DNA of 64,000 nt from the NCBI RefSeq assembly GCF_034048115.1, contig NZ_CP139145.1, positions 3,968,001 through 4,032,000 of the forward strand. Reading direction: 5' to 3'. Both the position numbers and the translations under genes were made by a program. Positions 15,385 through 24,206 of the stretch are shown piece by piece. The stretch's first letter is position 1. The number at the start of each line of letters is the position of its first letter. The stretch comes from Pseudarthrobacter sp. IC2-21 (GTDB taxonomy: Bacteria; Actinomycetota; Actinomycetes; Actinomycetales; Micrococcaceae). The notes beneath the pieces were generated by a model that saw only the letters and a list, made by a program, of their open reading frames with translations, did not search any database and was not told the origin of the DNA.

Positions 15385-16722
15385 ATGCAGCCATCCCGTC
15401 CGGTCCCGCCCGCCGCTCCCCAGGCGGACACCCCTGCACCCCGCTTGTCCCCGCCACTGCTGGAACGCCCCGGCGTCCGGCCTGCAGGTCTGCGCCAGGT
15501 CTTCCGTGATGTGGGCCTGCCTTATGTTTCCAACGGGGTGATCGGCCTCATCTTCTCCGCGTCAGGCCCCATAGCCGTCACGCTGGCAGTGGGAGCGGCG
15601 GGCGGCCTTACCGAGGCCCAGCTCGCATCCTGGGTGTTTGGCATCCTTTTCTCAGGCGGGGCCGCCACCTTGGTGATGTCCCTGCTGTATCGGCAGCCTC
15701 TGGGCTTCGCCTGGTCCATTCCCGGTACGGTGCTCCTGGGGCCGTCCCTTCAGCATCTGTCCTTCGCGGAAGTGGTGGGAGCCTTCTTCACCTCCGGTGT
15801 GCTGGTCCTGGCGCTGGGCGCCTCCGGTGTCGTGCGGCGCATTATGGCAGCGGTTCCAATGCCGATAGTCATGGCCATGGTTGCCGCCGTATTCCTCAAG
15901 TTCGGCACTGATATCGTCTCCTCCACCCAGGCGAACCCCGTCGTGGCCGGGCCCATGGTGGTTGCCTTCCTGGTCCTTACGGCGGTGCCGGCCCTCGGCC
16001 GGTTCCTGCCACCGGTGCTGGGCACCCTGGTGGTGGGGTGCCTCGCCGTGGCGGCAAGCGGTCAGTTTTCGTTCCATGCGGGCGGCCCGGTTCTGGCGGC
16101 GCCGGTCTTCACCGCACCCGAGTTCACGTGGGCTGCCCAGCTCGAACTTGTGGTTCCGTTGGCCCTCACCGTGTTGTTCGTTCAAAATGGCCAAGGCATC
16201 GCCGTGCTCCGTGCCGCCGGGCATAACCCGCCGGTAAACGTCTTCGCCATCGTTTCGGGCGCGTTTTCGTTGCTCAACGCGGGGTGCGGCGCCGTCTCAG
16301 CCTGTGTTACCGGCCCGACCAACGCGCTCATGACGTCATCGGGAGCCAAAGAACGCCAGTACACGGCTGCCGTGGTGTTCGGTGTCCTGGCCATGATCTG
16401 CGCGCTGCTGGCTCCGGCCCTCACCCGGCTCATGCTCGCCACACCCACGGAATTTATTCTTGCCCTCGGCGGCATCGCCATGCTCCGGGCCCTCCAGCAA
16501 GCCTTTGTCACCGCCTTTGCCACCACGTTCACCCTGGGTTCTTTGGTGACGTTCGTGGTGACCATGTCCGGCATGAGCCTTTTCAACATTCACCCCGCGT
16601 TCTGGGGCCTGGTCATCGGCTACGCGGTTTCCCGGGTGCTTGAGCACGCGGACCATGCCGGCGCTGACACCGGGCTGAAAAGCGGTACGTCTACACCCCA
16701 TCTGAAGGCCCCGGCCAACTAA
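15385..16722 (+). CDS. benE: Benzoate/H+ symporter, BenE family
   Basis: 445 residues. After a proline-rich cytoplasmic N-terminus (about 1-45) come 10-12 membrane helices. Family features include the NGVIGLIFSASGPIAV and GFAWSIPGTVLLG segments and the NAGCGAVSACVTGPTNALMTSS block. It imports benzoate with protons. It is the second candidate benzoate importer of the island and is unrelated to the AAHS-type MFS protein at 2789. The ATG lies just after the catA terminator, with CCAGGAGCC upstream. Confidence 0.9.
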   Translation: MQPSRPVPPAAPQADTPAPRLSPPLLERPGVRPAGLRQVFRDVGLPYVSNGVIGLIFSASGPIAVTLAVGAAGGLTEAQLASWVFGILFSGGAATLVMSLLYRQPLGFAWSIPGTVLLGPSLQHLSFAEVVGAFFTSGVLVLALGASGVVRRIMAAVPMPIVMAMVAAVFLKFGTDIVSSTQANPVVAGPMVVAFLVLTAVPALGRFLPPVLGTLVVGCLAVAASGQFSFHAGGPVLAAPVFTAPEFTWAAQLELVVPLALTVLFVQNGQGIAVLRAAGHNPPVNVFAIVSGAFSLLNAGCGAVSACVTGPTNALMTSSGAKERQYTAAVVFGVLAMICALLAPALTRLMLATPTEFILALGGIAMLRALQQAFVTAFATTFTLGSLVTFVVTMSGMSLFNIHPAFWGLVIGYAVSRVLEHADHAGADTGLKSGTSTPHLKAPAN

Positions 16723-16731
16723 GCTAGCGGC
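16720..16731 (+). promoter_or_regulatory. Probable leaderless -10 element before the HerA-like gene
   Basis: TAAGCT (16720-16725) stands exactly 6 nt before the ATG at 16732, and no Shine-Dalgarno is present. A TANNNT hexamer at this distance is the usual layout of leaderless transcripts in actinobacteria. It overlaps the benE stop codon. Confidence 0.45.
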
Positions 16732-18453
16732 ATGGCCAACAAAACCACTGCAGAAAAGCTTGCCACCATCCAGAAGGGCTACACCCTGGAAGGTGCCACC
16801 ATCGAGCTGGGCGCCGCCATTGTTGACGGCGAGCTTCACAAGGAAGCGCAGGTCCGGCTGCCGCTGGCCATGATGAACAGGCATGGGCTGGTGGCCGGCG
16901 CCACCGGCACCGGCAAGACCGTCACGCTGCACATGATGGCAGAGCAGCTGTCCACGGCCGGCGTTCCCGTCTTCCTGGCCGACATCAAGGGCGATCTCTC
17001 CGGACTCGCAACCGCCGCGGCAGGCAGCGACAAACTGAAGGCACGCACTGACAGCATCGGCCAGGCCTGGGCCGGCAAGACCTACCCCGTGGAGTTCCTG
17101 GCACTGGGCGGTGACGGGAACGGCATTCCGGTGCGGGCCACCATCACCTCGTTCGGGCCCATCCTGCTCTCCCGCGTGATGGAACTCAACGACACCCAGG
17201 AATCCAGCCTGCAGCTCGTCTTCCACTTTGCGGACAAGAACAACCTCGAACTGATCGACCTCAAGGACCTCCGCGCCGTCATCCAGTTCCTCACCTCGGA
17301 CGAAGGCAAGGACGAGCTTGAGGAACTGGGCGGCCTCTCCAAGGCAACGGCCGGCGTCATCCTGCGCGAACTGGTGAACCTGGAGGCCCAGGGCCTGGAA
17401 AAGTTCTTCGGCGAACCCGAGTTCGATACCGCCGAACTTCTCCGGACGGCTCCGAACGGCCGCGGCGTGGTCACCTGCCTGGAACTCCCCACGCTGCAGA
17501 CCAAGCCGATGCTGTTCTCGACCTTCCTGATGTGGCTGCTGGCCGACCTGTTCGAAGACCTGCCTGAGGCCGGCGATCTGGACAAGCCCAAGCTGGTGTT
17601 CTTCCTGGATGAGGCCCATCTGCTTTTCAACGGCGCGTCCAAGGCCTTCCTGAGCGCCATCACCACCACCGTCCGGCTGATCCGGTCCAAGGGCGTGGGA
17701 ATCTTCTTCGTCACCCAGACCCCCAAAGACGTGCCCGCCGATGTCCTGGGCCAGCTGGCCAACCGGATCCAGCATGCCCTTCGTGCGTTCACCCCGGAGG
17801 ATGCCAAAGCCCTCAAAGCCACGGTCTCCACCTTCCCGGTCAGCGACTACGACCTCGAGGAAACGCTCACGTCCGCGGGGATCGGCGAAGCGGTCATCAC
17901 GGTCATGAACGAGAAAGGCGCCCCCACGCCGGTGGCCCTGACCCGGCTCCGGGCCCCGGAATCGGTCATGGGACCCAGCACCGAGGACCTCGTCAAGAGC
18001 AGCGTGGCCGGATCGGCGCTGCTGGCCAAATACGGCGCCGCGGTGGACAACATCTCCGCCTACGAAAAGCTCACCGGTAAGGGTGCCGCGCCCACGGGCG
18101 AAGCCGCTCCCGGCGAGCCGCCCGTCCCCGGCGGCACCGAATCCGGCAGTGCCGGCCAGGCAGGTGGCAGCCAGGCCGATGTCGACGCCGAGGCCCGGCG
18201 GATCGAGGAGGAGATCCTGGGCCGGCCCAGCAGCCGTTCTGTTCCTGTTCCGGACCGGGCCCCTGAGCGGGCACGGGCACCGCGCGCGCCCGAACCTGCA
18301 CCTGCCGGCGGCGGGATTGCCGGCGAGCTCGCGGGTGCCCTCGGCGGGGCATTGGGCGGCGGACTCAAGAGCATGGTGCGGTCCATGGGAACGCAGCTCG
18401 GCCGCGAGCTGCTGCGCGGCGTGTTCGGCACCTCGTCCCGGCGCCGCCGATAG
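16732..18453 (+). CDS. HerA-like ATPase, DUF853 family
   Basis: 573 residues. Walker A GATGTGKT is at 56-63, Walker B LVFFLDEAHLLF at about 285-296, and FFVTQTPKDVPADVLGQLANR is the conserved sensor-like block. The C-terminal about 130 residues are Pro/Ala/Gly-rich and basic at the end (TSSRRRR). Members (E. coli YjgR type) are cytoplasmic FtsK/HerA-clade ATPases of uncertain role. No nuclease partner is adjacent. It appears to be transcribed from its own promoter. Confidence 0.85.
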   Translation: MANKTTAEKLATIQKGYTLEGATIELGAAIVDGELHKEAQVRLPLAMMNRHGLVAGATGTGKTVTLHMMAEQLSTAGVPVFLADIKGDLSGLATAAAGSDKLKARTDSIGQAWAGKTYPVEFLALGGDGNGIPVRATITSFGPILLSRVMELNDTQESSLQLVFHFADKNNLELIDLKDLRAVIQFLTSDEGKDELEELGGLSKATAGVILRELVNLEAQGLEKFFGEPEFDTAELLRTAPNGRGVVTCLELPTLQTKPMLFSTFLMWLLADLFEDLPEAGDLDKPKLVFFLDEAHLLFNGASKAFLSAITTTVRLIRSKGVGIFFVTQTPKDVPADVLGQLANRIQHALRAFTPEDAKALKATVSTFPVSDYDLEETLTSAGIGEAVITVMNEKGAPTPVALTRLRAPESVMGPSTEDLVKSSVAGSALLAKYGAAVDNISAYEKLTGKGAAPTGEAAPGEPPVPGGTESGSAGQAGGSQADVDAEARRIEEEILGRPSSRSVPVPDRAPERARAPRAPEPAPAGGGIAGELAGALGGALGGGLKSMVRSMGTQLGRELLRGVFGTSSRRRR

Positions 18454-18582
18454 GCCAGACCGGACGATGCCCCGCGCGCCGATCGCCCGCCGTCGGACGT
18501 TAACAAAGCCGTTAAGCTGCCTTGCGCCCTGCCCCCAGCTCCAGTGTTCAGCGGGCTTGCAGGTAACGTAAGGGGCGTGCAG

Positions 18583-19575
18583 ATGAGTCAAGCGTTGGTG
18601 AAGATAGCGGCCGGATGGCTGCTGGGCTTCATGCTTGCCGTGGCTGCCTCCATTGTTGGCATCAACGTGGTGAACAAGACCGTCGCGAGCCCGCAGCAGC
18701 CGGTCCGTGAGTACCTGGATGCGCTGCAGCAGGGCAACGGCGGCAAGGCCCTGGGCCTGCTGCGGGCCAGCGTGCCGCCCAGCAACGCAGCCATGCTTGA
18801 CGGGACGGCGCTGAAGACCGCCGCCTCGCGCCTTGCCAACGTCACCATCGGTGAGCCTGAGAACCGGGCCGGCCGCCAGGTCATGGTCCCGGTGCAGTAC
18901 ACCATTGATGGCAGCCGCCTGCGCACCGAGTTCCTGTTGGAGGAGACAGGAACGGAATGGCTGTTCTTTAAGACCTGGGCGTTTGTGCCGTCGCGGCTAC
19001 CCACCCTGCCCGTCACGGTGGTGAACTCCAGCGAAGCCAACCTGAACGGTGTCCCGGTGAACATGCCCGGCGGCCGGAACTCCTTTGCCGTCTTCTATCC
19101 CGGCGAATACGAGGCCTCCCTCAACGGCGTCTACTTCGCCGCACCGGCCACCCGCGCCACCATCACGTCCCGCGATGCGCCGGTGGCCCCGCTGAACCTT
19201 CTGACCGAGGCCACCGAACAGCTGCGCAAAGATGTGGGCCAGCGGGTGAAGGAGTTCCTGGACGGCTGCGCCGCGGAAGCCGTGAAACAGCAGCGGCTGC
19301 AGCCCGACTGCCCCTTCTATTTCTCCAGCACCAACAACGTGGACGACGGCACCATCAAATGGACCATCACCGAGTACCCCGAAATCTCCATCGCGCCTTT
19401 TGACGGCCGCTGGGTGGTTGCTCCCCTGGACGGCAAGGCGAAAGTGGAGGCAGTGCAGCAGAGCTCCTTCACCGGCGCCTGGTTCCCGCTGAACGAAGAA
19501 GTGGACTTCAGCTTCACCACCCGCCTGGACGTCGAGGGCGACACCATCAAGGTCACCCCGCTGCTGAGCTATTAG
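18583..19575 (+). CDS. Membrane-anchored protein of unknown function
   Basis: 330 residues from ATG 18583, preceded by AAGGGG with 8-nt spacing; the frame opens earlier at 18544 without a better start. One N-terminal membrane helix (about 7-27, KIAAGWLLGFMLAVAASIVG) is followed by an extracytoplasmic domain that begins like an NTF2-type module (PVREYLDALQQGNGGKALGLL). A CxxxxxxxxxxxxxxxC pair (GCAAEA and PDCPFYF) may form a disulfide. No known catalytic motif was seen. Strong coding bias supports a real gene, and a terminator follows at once. Confidence 0.7.
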   Translation: MSQALVKIAAGWLLGFMLAVAASIVGINVVNKTVASPQQPVREYLDALQQGNGGKALGLLRASVPPSNAAMLDGTALKTAASRLANVTIGEPENRAGRQVMVPVQYTIDGSRLRTEFLLEETGTEWLFFKTWAFVPSRLPTLPVTVVNSSEANLNGVPVNMPGGRNSFAVFYPGEYEASLNGVYFAAPATRATITSRDAPVAPLNLLTEATEQLRKDVGQRVKEFLDGCAAEAVKQQRLQPDCPFYFSSTNNVDDGTIKWTITEYPEISIAPFDGRWVVAPLDGKAKVEAVQQSSFTGAWFPLNEEVDFSFTTRLDVEGDTIKVTPLLSY

Positions 19576-19582
19576 GGGGCGC

Positions 19583-19635
19583 ACACAAAAGGCTGCCTCC
19601 CGTGACGCAATATCCCGGGAGGCAGCCTTTTGTGT
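19583..19635. terminator. Bidirectional terminator between convergent genes
   Basis: Two perfect 20-nt arms (19583-19602 and 19616-19635, core GGCTGCCTCCCG/CGGGAGGCAGCC) are flanked by A-rich and T-rich ends (ACACAAAA and TTTTGTGT). It can therefore terminate on both strands, ending the 18583 gene and the convergent thioredoxin/NHL gene. Confidence 0.92.
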
Positions 19636-19652
19636 AAGTACGACGGCGGTGG

Positions 19653-21662
19653 CTAGTCCATGCCGCGCAGGTCCAGGACCAGTTCCGTGTCGCCGTCGTC
19701 CGTGAGCAGCACGGGAATGCCCCAGTCCTGCTGGTACAGGTGGCAGGCGGCGTGGTCCGGGATCTCGCCGTCCTCGTTCTCGGGGCCGTCGCAGGCCGCG
19801 GCCCGGGCGGTGATGTGCAGGACGCCTTCCGGAATTCCCGTTGCCAACTCCAGGGTCCGGAGCAGGCCCACAGACGTGCCGCCACCGGACACCAGCAGCT
19901 CCGGCGGGGTGGAGGAGATCTTCAGCTGGGTGGGATCGCCCCAGCGGTCATCGAGCTTCTGGCCGGTGGGGGCCGTGAAGCGGACGGTCAGGTCCAGCAG
20001 GCCCGGAGCCACGGGGCTCTTGGGACGCTGAGTCTGCGACGCGCCCTCGTCCACCTGCTGCGCCTCCTTGGGGATGGGCACGTAGACGAGCTGATGCTTG
20101 TTGGCCTCAACCACCACCAGGAGCGGTTCGGAGCCGGCAGCCCGGGTATGGTCCACGATCACGTCGCTTGGTTCGGACAGGCCCCGCGCCAGCGTGGAGA
20201 CCTTGCCCGTTGCCGGGTCGTAGCGGCGCACGGCACCGTTGTAGGTGTCCGCGATGGCCACGGAGCCGTCGGGCAGGACGGTAACGCCCAGCGGGTGCTG
20301 CAGCCGGGCTTCCGCCGCCTCACCGTCGCGGAACCCGAAGTCGAACAAACCCTTGCCGACGGCGGTTTCCACGGTGACCGTGCCGTCGTCGCTGATGGCC
20401 AGCTTGCGGAGTGCGGACGTTTCCGAATCCGCTACCCAGATGTTCCCGTCGGCGTCCTCGGCAAGGCCGGACGGCTGAGCGAACCAGGCTTCGTGGGCTT
20501 TGCCGTCCAGCAGGCCTTCCAATCCGTTGCCGGCCACAATGGCCACAGCGCCGGTGAGCGGGTCGAAGCTGAAGATCTGGTGGGTTCCGGCCATCGCGAC
20601 CACCACGGCGTTGAGCTTGGTGGACCAGACAACGTCCCACGGCGAGCTGAGCGAGACCTCCAACGGGTGCCCGCTGAGCTGCCCGGTGAACCCGGCAGCG
20701 TCCTCGTCCACGCGCGCGGGACCCGTTTCAAGGAGCCGCTGAACGCCGTTCCCGGCGAGCGTGCTGGCCTTTCCGTCTGTGAGCGAGAGCCCGCGCAGGC
20801 GGTGGTTGACCGAATCGGCAATGACGACGTCGTAGCCTGCCTTCGCTGCCACGTCTTCCGGCAGCAGCGCAAGGCCCTGGGGCTCGTTGAACCGGGCGGC
20901 GGCCGGGTCACCGGCGGCGGGGCCGTCCTCGTAGCCTTTGGTACCTGAACCGTAGGTGCGCAGCACCGTCTGGAAGTCGGTGCCCAACTCCACGAGGCGG
21001 TGGTGGCCGGTATCCGTCACAAGCCAGGTGCCGGCGTCGGACGCTTCCGTGTCAGAGGCGCCCGCGCCGGAAGTGCCCACCTCGGAAGTGCCCCGTCCGG
21101 CGGGGAGGAAGAGTGCCTTGCCCGGGAAGCGCAGGGTACCCGAGGTCGCTTCCGGCGCCACGTAGGGGCCCGAGCCCCGGTGCAGGGTGCCCTTGGCCTC
21201 ATGTTCGGCGATCAGCTCGGGGATGAGCACGGCCAGGCCGTCCGCGTGGCCTTCGCCGGAGAGGTGCGCCACGATGTAACCCTCGGGATCGATGACCACC
21301 AGGGTGGGCCAGGCACGGGCAGTGTAGGCCTTCCAGGTGTCCAGCTCAGGATCGTCCAGGACGGGGTGGTGGATCTCGTAGCGCTCAACCGCGGCGGCAA
21401 GGGCTACCGGATCTGCCTCGTGCTCGAACTTGGGCGAGTGCACGCCCACGGTGACCAGGACGTCTGCGTACTTTGCTTCGAGCGGGCGCAGCTCATCCAG
21501 GACATGCAGGCAGTTGATGCAGCAGAACGTCCAAAAATCGAGGAGCACGATCTTGCCGCGCAGGGCTTCGAGGTCCAGCGACTTCCCGCCGGTGTTTAGC
21601 CAGTTACGGCCCACCAGTTCGGAGGCGCGGACCCGGAGTTGGGTGCGTACGGTTTCGCTCAT
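19653..21662 (-). CDS. Thioredoxin-like / NHL-repeat protein
   Basis: 669 residues. The N-terminal thioredoxin-like domain (about 15-155) has WTFCCINCL, whose C48-x2-C51 is a TlpA-type redox pair, and ARAWPTLVVIDPEG with the cis-proline. Residues about 175-560 contain at least five NHL-type beta-propeller blades (for example PQGLALLPED, HPLGVTVLPDGSVAIADTYNGAVRRYDP). A beta-rich tail follows. No signal peptide is seen. The architecture resembles NHLRC2-like proteins. Its ATG overlaps the stop of the upstream CopD-CtaG gene (TGATG), so the two are made together, suggesting a role in redox or copper/oxidase homeostasis. Confidence 0.82.
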   Translation of the reverse strand: MSETVRTQLRVRASELVGRNWLNTGGKSLDLEALRGKIVLLDFWTFCCINCLHVLDELRPLEAKYADVLVTVGVHSPKFEHEADPVALAAAVERYEIHHPVLDDPELDTWKAYTARAWPTLVVIDPEGYIVAHLSGEGHADGLAVLIPELIAEHEAKGTLHRGSGPYVAPEATSGTLRFPGKALFLPAGRGTSEVGTSGAGASDTEASDAGTWLVTDTGHHRLVELGTDFQTVLRTYGSGTKGYEDGPAAGDPAAARFNEPQGLALLPEDVAAKAGYDVVIADSVNHRLRGLSLTDGKASTLAGNGVQRLLETGPARVDEDAAGFTGQLSGHPLEVSLSSPWDVVWSTKLNAVVVAMAGTHQIFSFDPLTGAVAIVAGNGLEGLLDGKAHEAWFAQPSGLAEDADGNIWVADSETSALRKLAISDDGTVTVETAVGKGLFDFGFRDGEAAEARLQHPLGVTVLPDGSVAIADTYNGAVRRYDPATGKVSTLARGLSEPSDVIVDHTRAAGSEPLLVVVEANKHQLVYVPIPKEAQQVDEGASQTQRPKSPVAPGLLDLTVRFTAPTGQKLDDRWGDPTQLKISSTPPELLVSGGGTSVGLLRTLELATGIPEGVLHITARAAACDGPENEDGEIPDHAACHLYQQDWGIPVLLTDDGDTELVLDLRGMD

Positions 21663-23809
21663 CAGCGTCCTTCCAGCTTGTTGCGTTCAGCCAATCTGGC
21701 GTCGCGTTCGGCCAATTTGGCAAACATATCGTTGTAAGCGGTGAGATCGGCGTCGTTATTCCTGTCCGCTGCCCGATCGGTGCGGCGGGTCTCGCGTTCA
21801 TCGGAGCGTGACCACATGATGGCGACGCCGATCGCCACCAGCAGGGTGGGGACTTCGCCGATGCCCCAGGTCACCGCACCGCCCAGTTGCTGGTCCAGGA
21901 GGGCGGACGGTCCCCAGGGGCGGCCGAGGTTGCCGAAGTAGTCCGCCGCCAGCAGGCTGGTCCCGCCCATGATGGTGACGCCGAAGAAGGCGTGGAAAGC
22001 CATGGTGGCCAGCAGGAGGAGCAGGCGCATGGGATAGGGCGCGCGGCGGGGCAGCGGGTCCGTGCCGATCATGCTCAGCACGAAGATGTAACCGGTGAGC
22101 AGGAAGTGCAGGTTCATGAGTTCGTGGCCCACGTGCTCCCGCATCGCAAAGCCGAACGCGTCCGAGAAGTAGAACAGAATGATCGAGCCGGCGAAGTTTG
22201 CCGCGGCAAACAGCGGGTGCGTGACCACCTGGGAGAACTTGGAGTGGACAAAAACCAGCACCCACTCACGCAGTCCCCTGGAACCGTCCGCGCGTGCCGG
22301 AAGGGCGCGCAGGGCCAGCGTCACCGGGGCGCCCAGCACCAGGAACAGCGGCGCCACCATGGTCAGTGCCATGTGGCCCACCATGTGAGCGGAGAACAGC
22401 ACCATCCCGTAGACAGTCGGCGGGCCGGAGGTGATGTAGGTCAGTGCCACAAGTCCCACCACCCAGTTCACGGACCGGAACCACGGCCACTTGTCCCCTC
22501 GCCGCACCACTTTGGCCACGCCGAGGAAGTAGGCCACCAGAGCGAACAGCACCACGGCTACCCAGAGCCAGTCCAGGCGCCATTCCGTGAACCAGCGTTC
22601 GGGGGTCAGCTCCGGCGGCAGCTCATAGCCCGACAGGATAAATGCCGGCGAAGCGTTGGGTGCGAAGCTGGTGGGTTCGGGCGGGGCCGAACGGCTCAGG
22701 GCGACGGCGACGCCCGAGGTGGCGCCCATGATCAGGAGTTCAACGATGACCAGCTGCCACAGCACGCGGCGGGCGGTAAATGCCGAGCCCTGGCGGCCCA
22801 GCTGCGGGATAACCCACTGCCGGTGCATCAGGCCGATGCCGCCGAGGACCACCGTCGCTGCCGCCTTAGCCAGAATGAGCTGCCCGTAGGGAGAGCCAAA
22901 AAGGTCAGCCCAGTTGGTGACGCGAATGCTTGCGTTGATGACGCCCGAGGCAAAAACCAGCACAAAAGCAAAACCGGCCAGGGCCGAAAACCGCCGCAGG
23001 GTGGGTTCGGTGATGTCTGTGCCCGCGCCCGGCTTCGGTCCCGCCAGGATGCCTGAGAGCAGGGCCAGCAGGATGATGCCGCCCACCCAAACGCTGACGC
23101 CCACTAGGTGCAGGCCCAGGGAGTTGACCGCAGCTGAATGGTCCGAGGAACTCGACGAGTGCCCGATCAACGCGGCGGGGACCAACCCGATCAGTGCCAG
23201 GATCAGCGTGAGCGCCAGACCGCCCAGGGATCTGACACCGAACAGGGCGGTGGTCACCACGGCCCCGATGATGGTGACGGCCAGCCAGGCACGGCCGGTG
23301 TCGATGTCGGTCATGAAGTAGACCAGGGCGCGCGTGAACTCAGCGTCCCCGGAGAGTCCCTGGCCTGCCACGTCCGAGTAGGTGAGGACCAGCACGGCGA
23401 TGGCCGATAACGTCCAGACCGGGCCGGCGGCAGCGGCTATGGCCAGGGCCCGTGAAAACGCAGGGTGTTCGGGCGCGTGCGCATCGTTGGTCCGGGAACG
23501 TGGGCCGGCGCTCCTGGGAAGGATGCCGACCGCGAAGATCAGTCCGCCGATCACCGTTGCCAGGGACACGTTGTGGATGGCCTTGCTGATCGGCAGGCCC
23601 CAGCGGGCCAGCGCTCCGGGATCAGATACTGTTCGGGCCGCCGCCGCGCCGGAGAAGAGGAGCGCTGCGACCAGTCCCAGAAGCAGCGCTGCAAGCCCCA
23701 GAAGCTGCCAGGGCCGGGAAACCCCCACAGGCGCGGCGCCCGGCGTTGTACCGCCCCTGCCGGGGGCCGGTGAGGGTGTTGTGGGACGGGACTTTGCTGC
23801 AGAAGGCAC
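21662..23809 (-). CDS. CopD-CtaG fusion: copper import / cytochrome oxidase assembly membrane protein
   Basis: 715 residues from a GTG at 23809. After a Pro-rich cytoplasmic start, the first half (about 30-400) is a CopD-type membrane domain with NSLGLHLVGVSVWVGGIILLALL. The second half (about 430-690) is a caa3-type CtaG domain with AHMVGHMALTMVAPLFLVLGAP and LHFLLTGYIFVLSMIGTDPLP. About 16 membrane helices. Such fusions are common in actinobacteria and are linked to copper supply for cytochrome c oxidase. It is co-transcribed with the thioredoxin/NHL gene. The start codon lacks a clear Shine-Dalgarno, so the N-terminus is uncertain. Confidence 0.88.
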   Translation of the reverse strand: MPSAAKSRPTTPSPAPGRGGTTPGAAPVGVSRPWQLLGLAALLLGLVAALLFSGAAAARTVSDPGALARWGLPISKAIHNVSLATVIGGLIFAVGILPRSAGPRSRTNDAHAPEHPAFSRALAIAAAAGPVWTLSAIAVLVLTYSDVAGQGLSGDAEFTRALVYFMTDIDTGRAWLAVTIIGAVVTTALFGVRSLGGLALTLILALIGLVPAALIGHSSSSSDHSAAVNSLGLHLVGVSVWVGGIILLALLSGILAGPKPGAGTDITEPTLRRFSALAGFAFVLVFASGVINASIRVTNWADLFGSPYGQLILAKAAATVVLGGIGLMHRQWVIPQLGRQGSAFTARRVLWQLVIVELLIMGATSGVAVALSRSAPPEPTSFAPNASPAFILSGYELPPELTPERWFTEWRLDWLWVAVVLFALVAYFLGVAKVVRRGDKWPWFRSVNWVVGLVALTYITSGPPTVYGMVLFSAHMVGHMALTMVAPLFLVLGAPVTLALRALPARADGSRGLREWVLVFVHSKFSQVVTHPLFAAANFAGSIILFYFSDAFGFAMREHVGHELMNLHFLLTGYIFVLSMIGTDPLPRRAPYPMRLLLLLATMAFHAFFGVTIMGGTSLLAADYFGNLGRPWGPSALLDQQLGGAVTWGIGEVPTLLVAIGVAIMWSRSDERETRRTDRAADRNNDADLTAYNDMFAKLAERDARLAERNKLEGR

Positions 23810-23866
23810 CTATTCATTGTCCGCTACCCGCGCCGAGGCGGCGAATCGTACTTCACGGGGAGATGC

Positions 23867-23900
23867 AAAGGGGCGGCAACCCGAAGGTTGCCGCCCCTTT
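23867..23900. terminator. Terminator after hup
   Basis: AAAGGGGCGGCAAC (23867-23880) and GTTGCCGCCCCTTT (23887-23900) make a perfect 14-bp stem with a 6-nt loop. On the minus strand it lies 18 bp after the hup stop and separates hup from the CopD-CtaG gene. Confidence 0.88.
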
Positions 23901-23918
23901 AGCTGGTGCTGAAGAAGA

Positions 23919-24206
23919 CTACTTCTTCTTGGCTACCGCAGCCTTCAGCTTGGAGCCGGCGGTCAGCTTGACGCTGTGGCCTGCTGCGATCTGGATGGTC
24001 TCGCCGGTCTGCGGGTTGCGGCCGGTGCGAGCTGCACGGTCGGTGCGCTCGACTGCAAGCCAGCCCGGGATGGTGATCTTCTCGCCGGAGGCGACTGACG
24101 TTTCGAAAACTTCGAACAGTGCATCGAGGACGGAGTTGACGGCTGCCTGGCTGGTGCCGGCCTTGCCTGCTACCTCTGAAACAAGTTCGCTACGGTTCTT
24201 AGCCAT
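23919..24206 (-). CDS. hup: HU-family nucleoid DNA-binding protein
   Basis: 95 residues. It binds and bends DNA as a dimer in the nucleoid. The conserved beta-arm is read as GWLAVERTDRAARTGRNPQTGE (family GFGxFxxxxRxARxGRNPxTGE, here with W-L-A), preceded by the helical body AKNRSELVSEVAGKAG. It lacks the long Lys/Ala tail of mycobacterial HupB and ends in AAVAKKK. A strong AGGAGG precedes the ATG. It stands as a single transcription unit with its own terminator. Confidence 0.95.
   Translation of the reverse strand: MAKNRSELVSEVAGKAGTSQAAVNSVLDALFEVFETSVASGEKITIPGWLAVERTDRAARTGRNPQTGETIQIAAGHSVKLTAGSKLKAAVAKKK

Noticed and set aside
16336..18591. 751-codon open frame on the minus strand
   Set aside because: Antisense shadow of benE and the HerA-like gene, whose plus-strand products have clear motifs.
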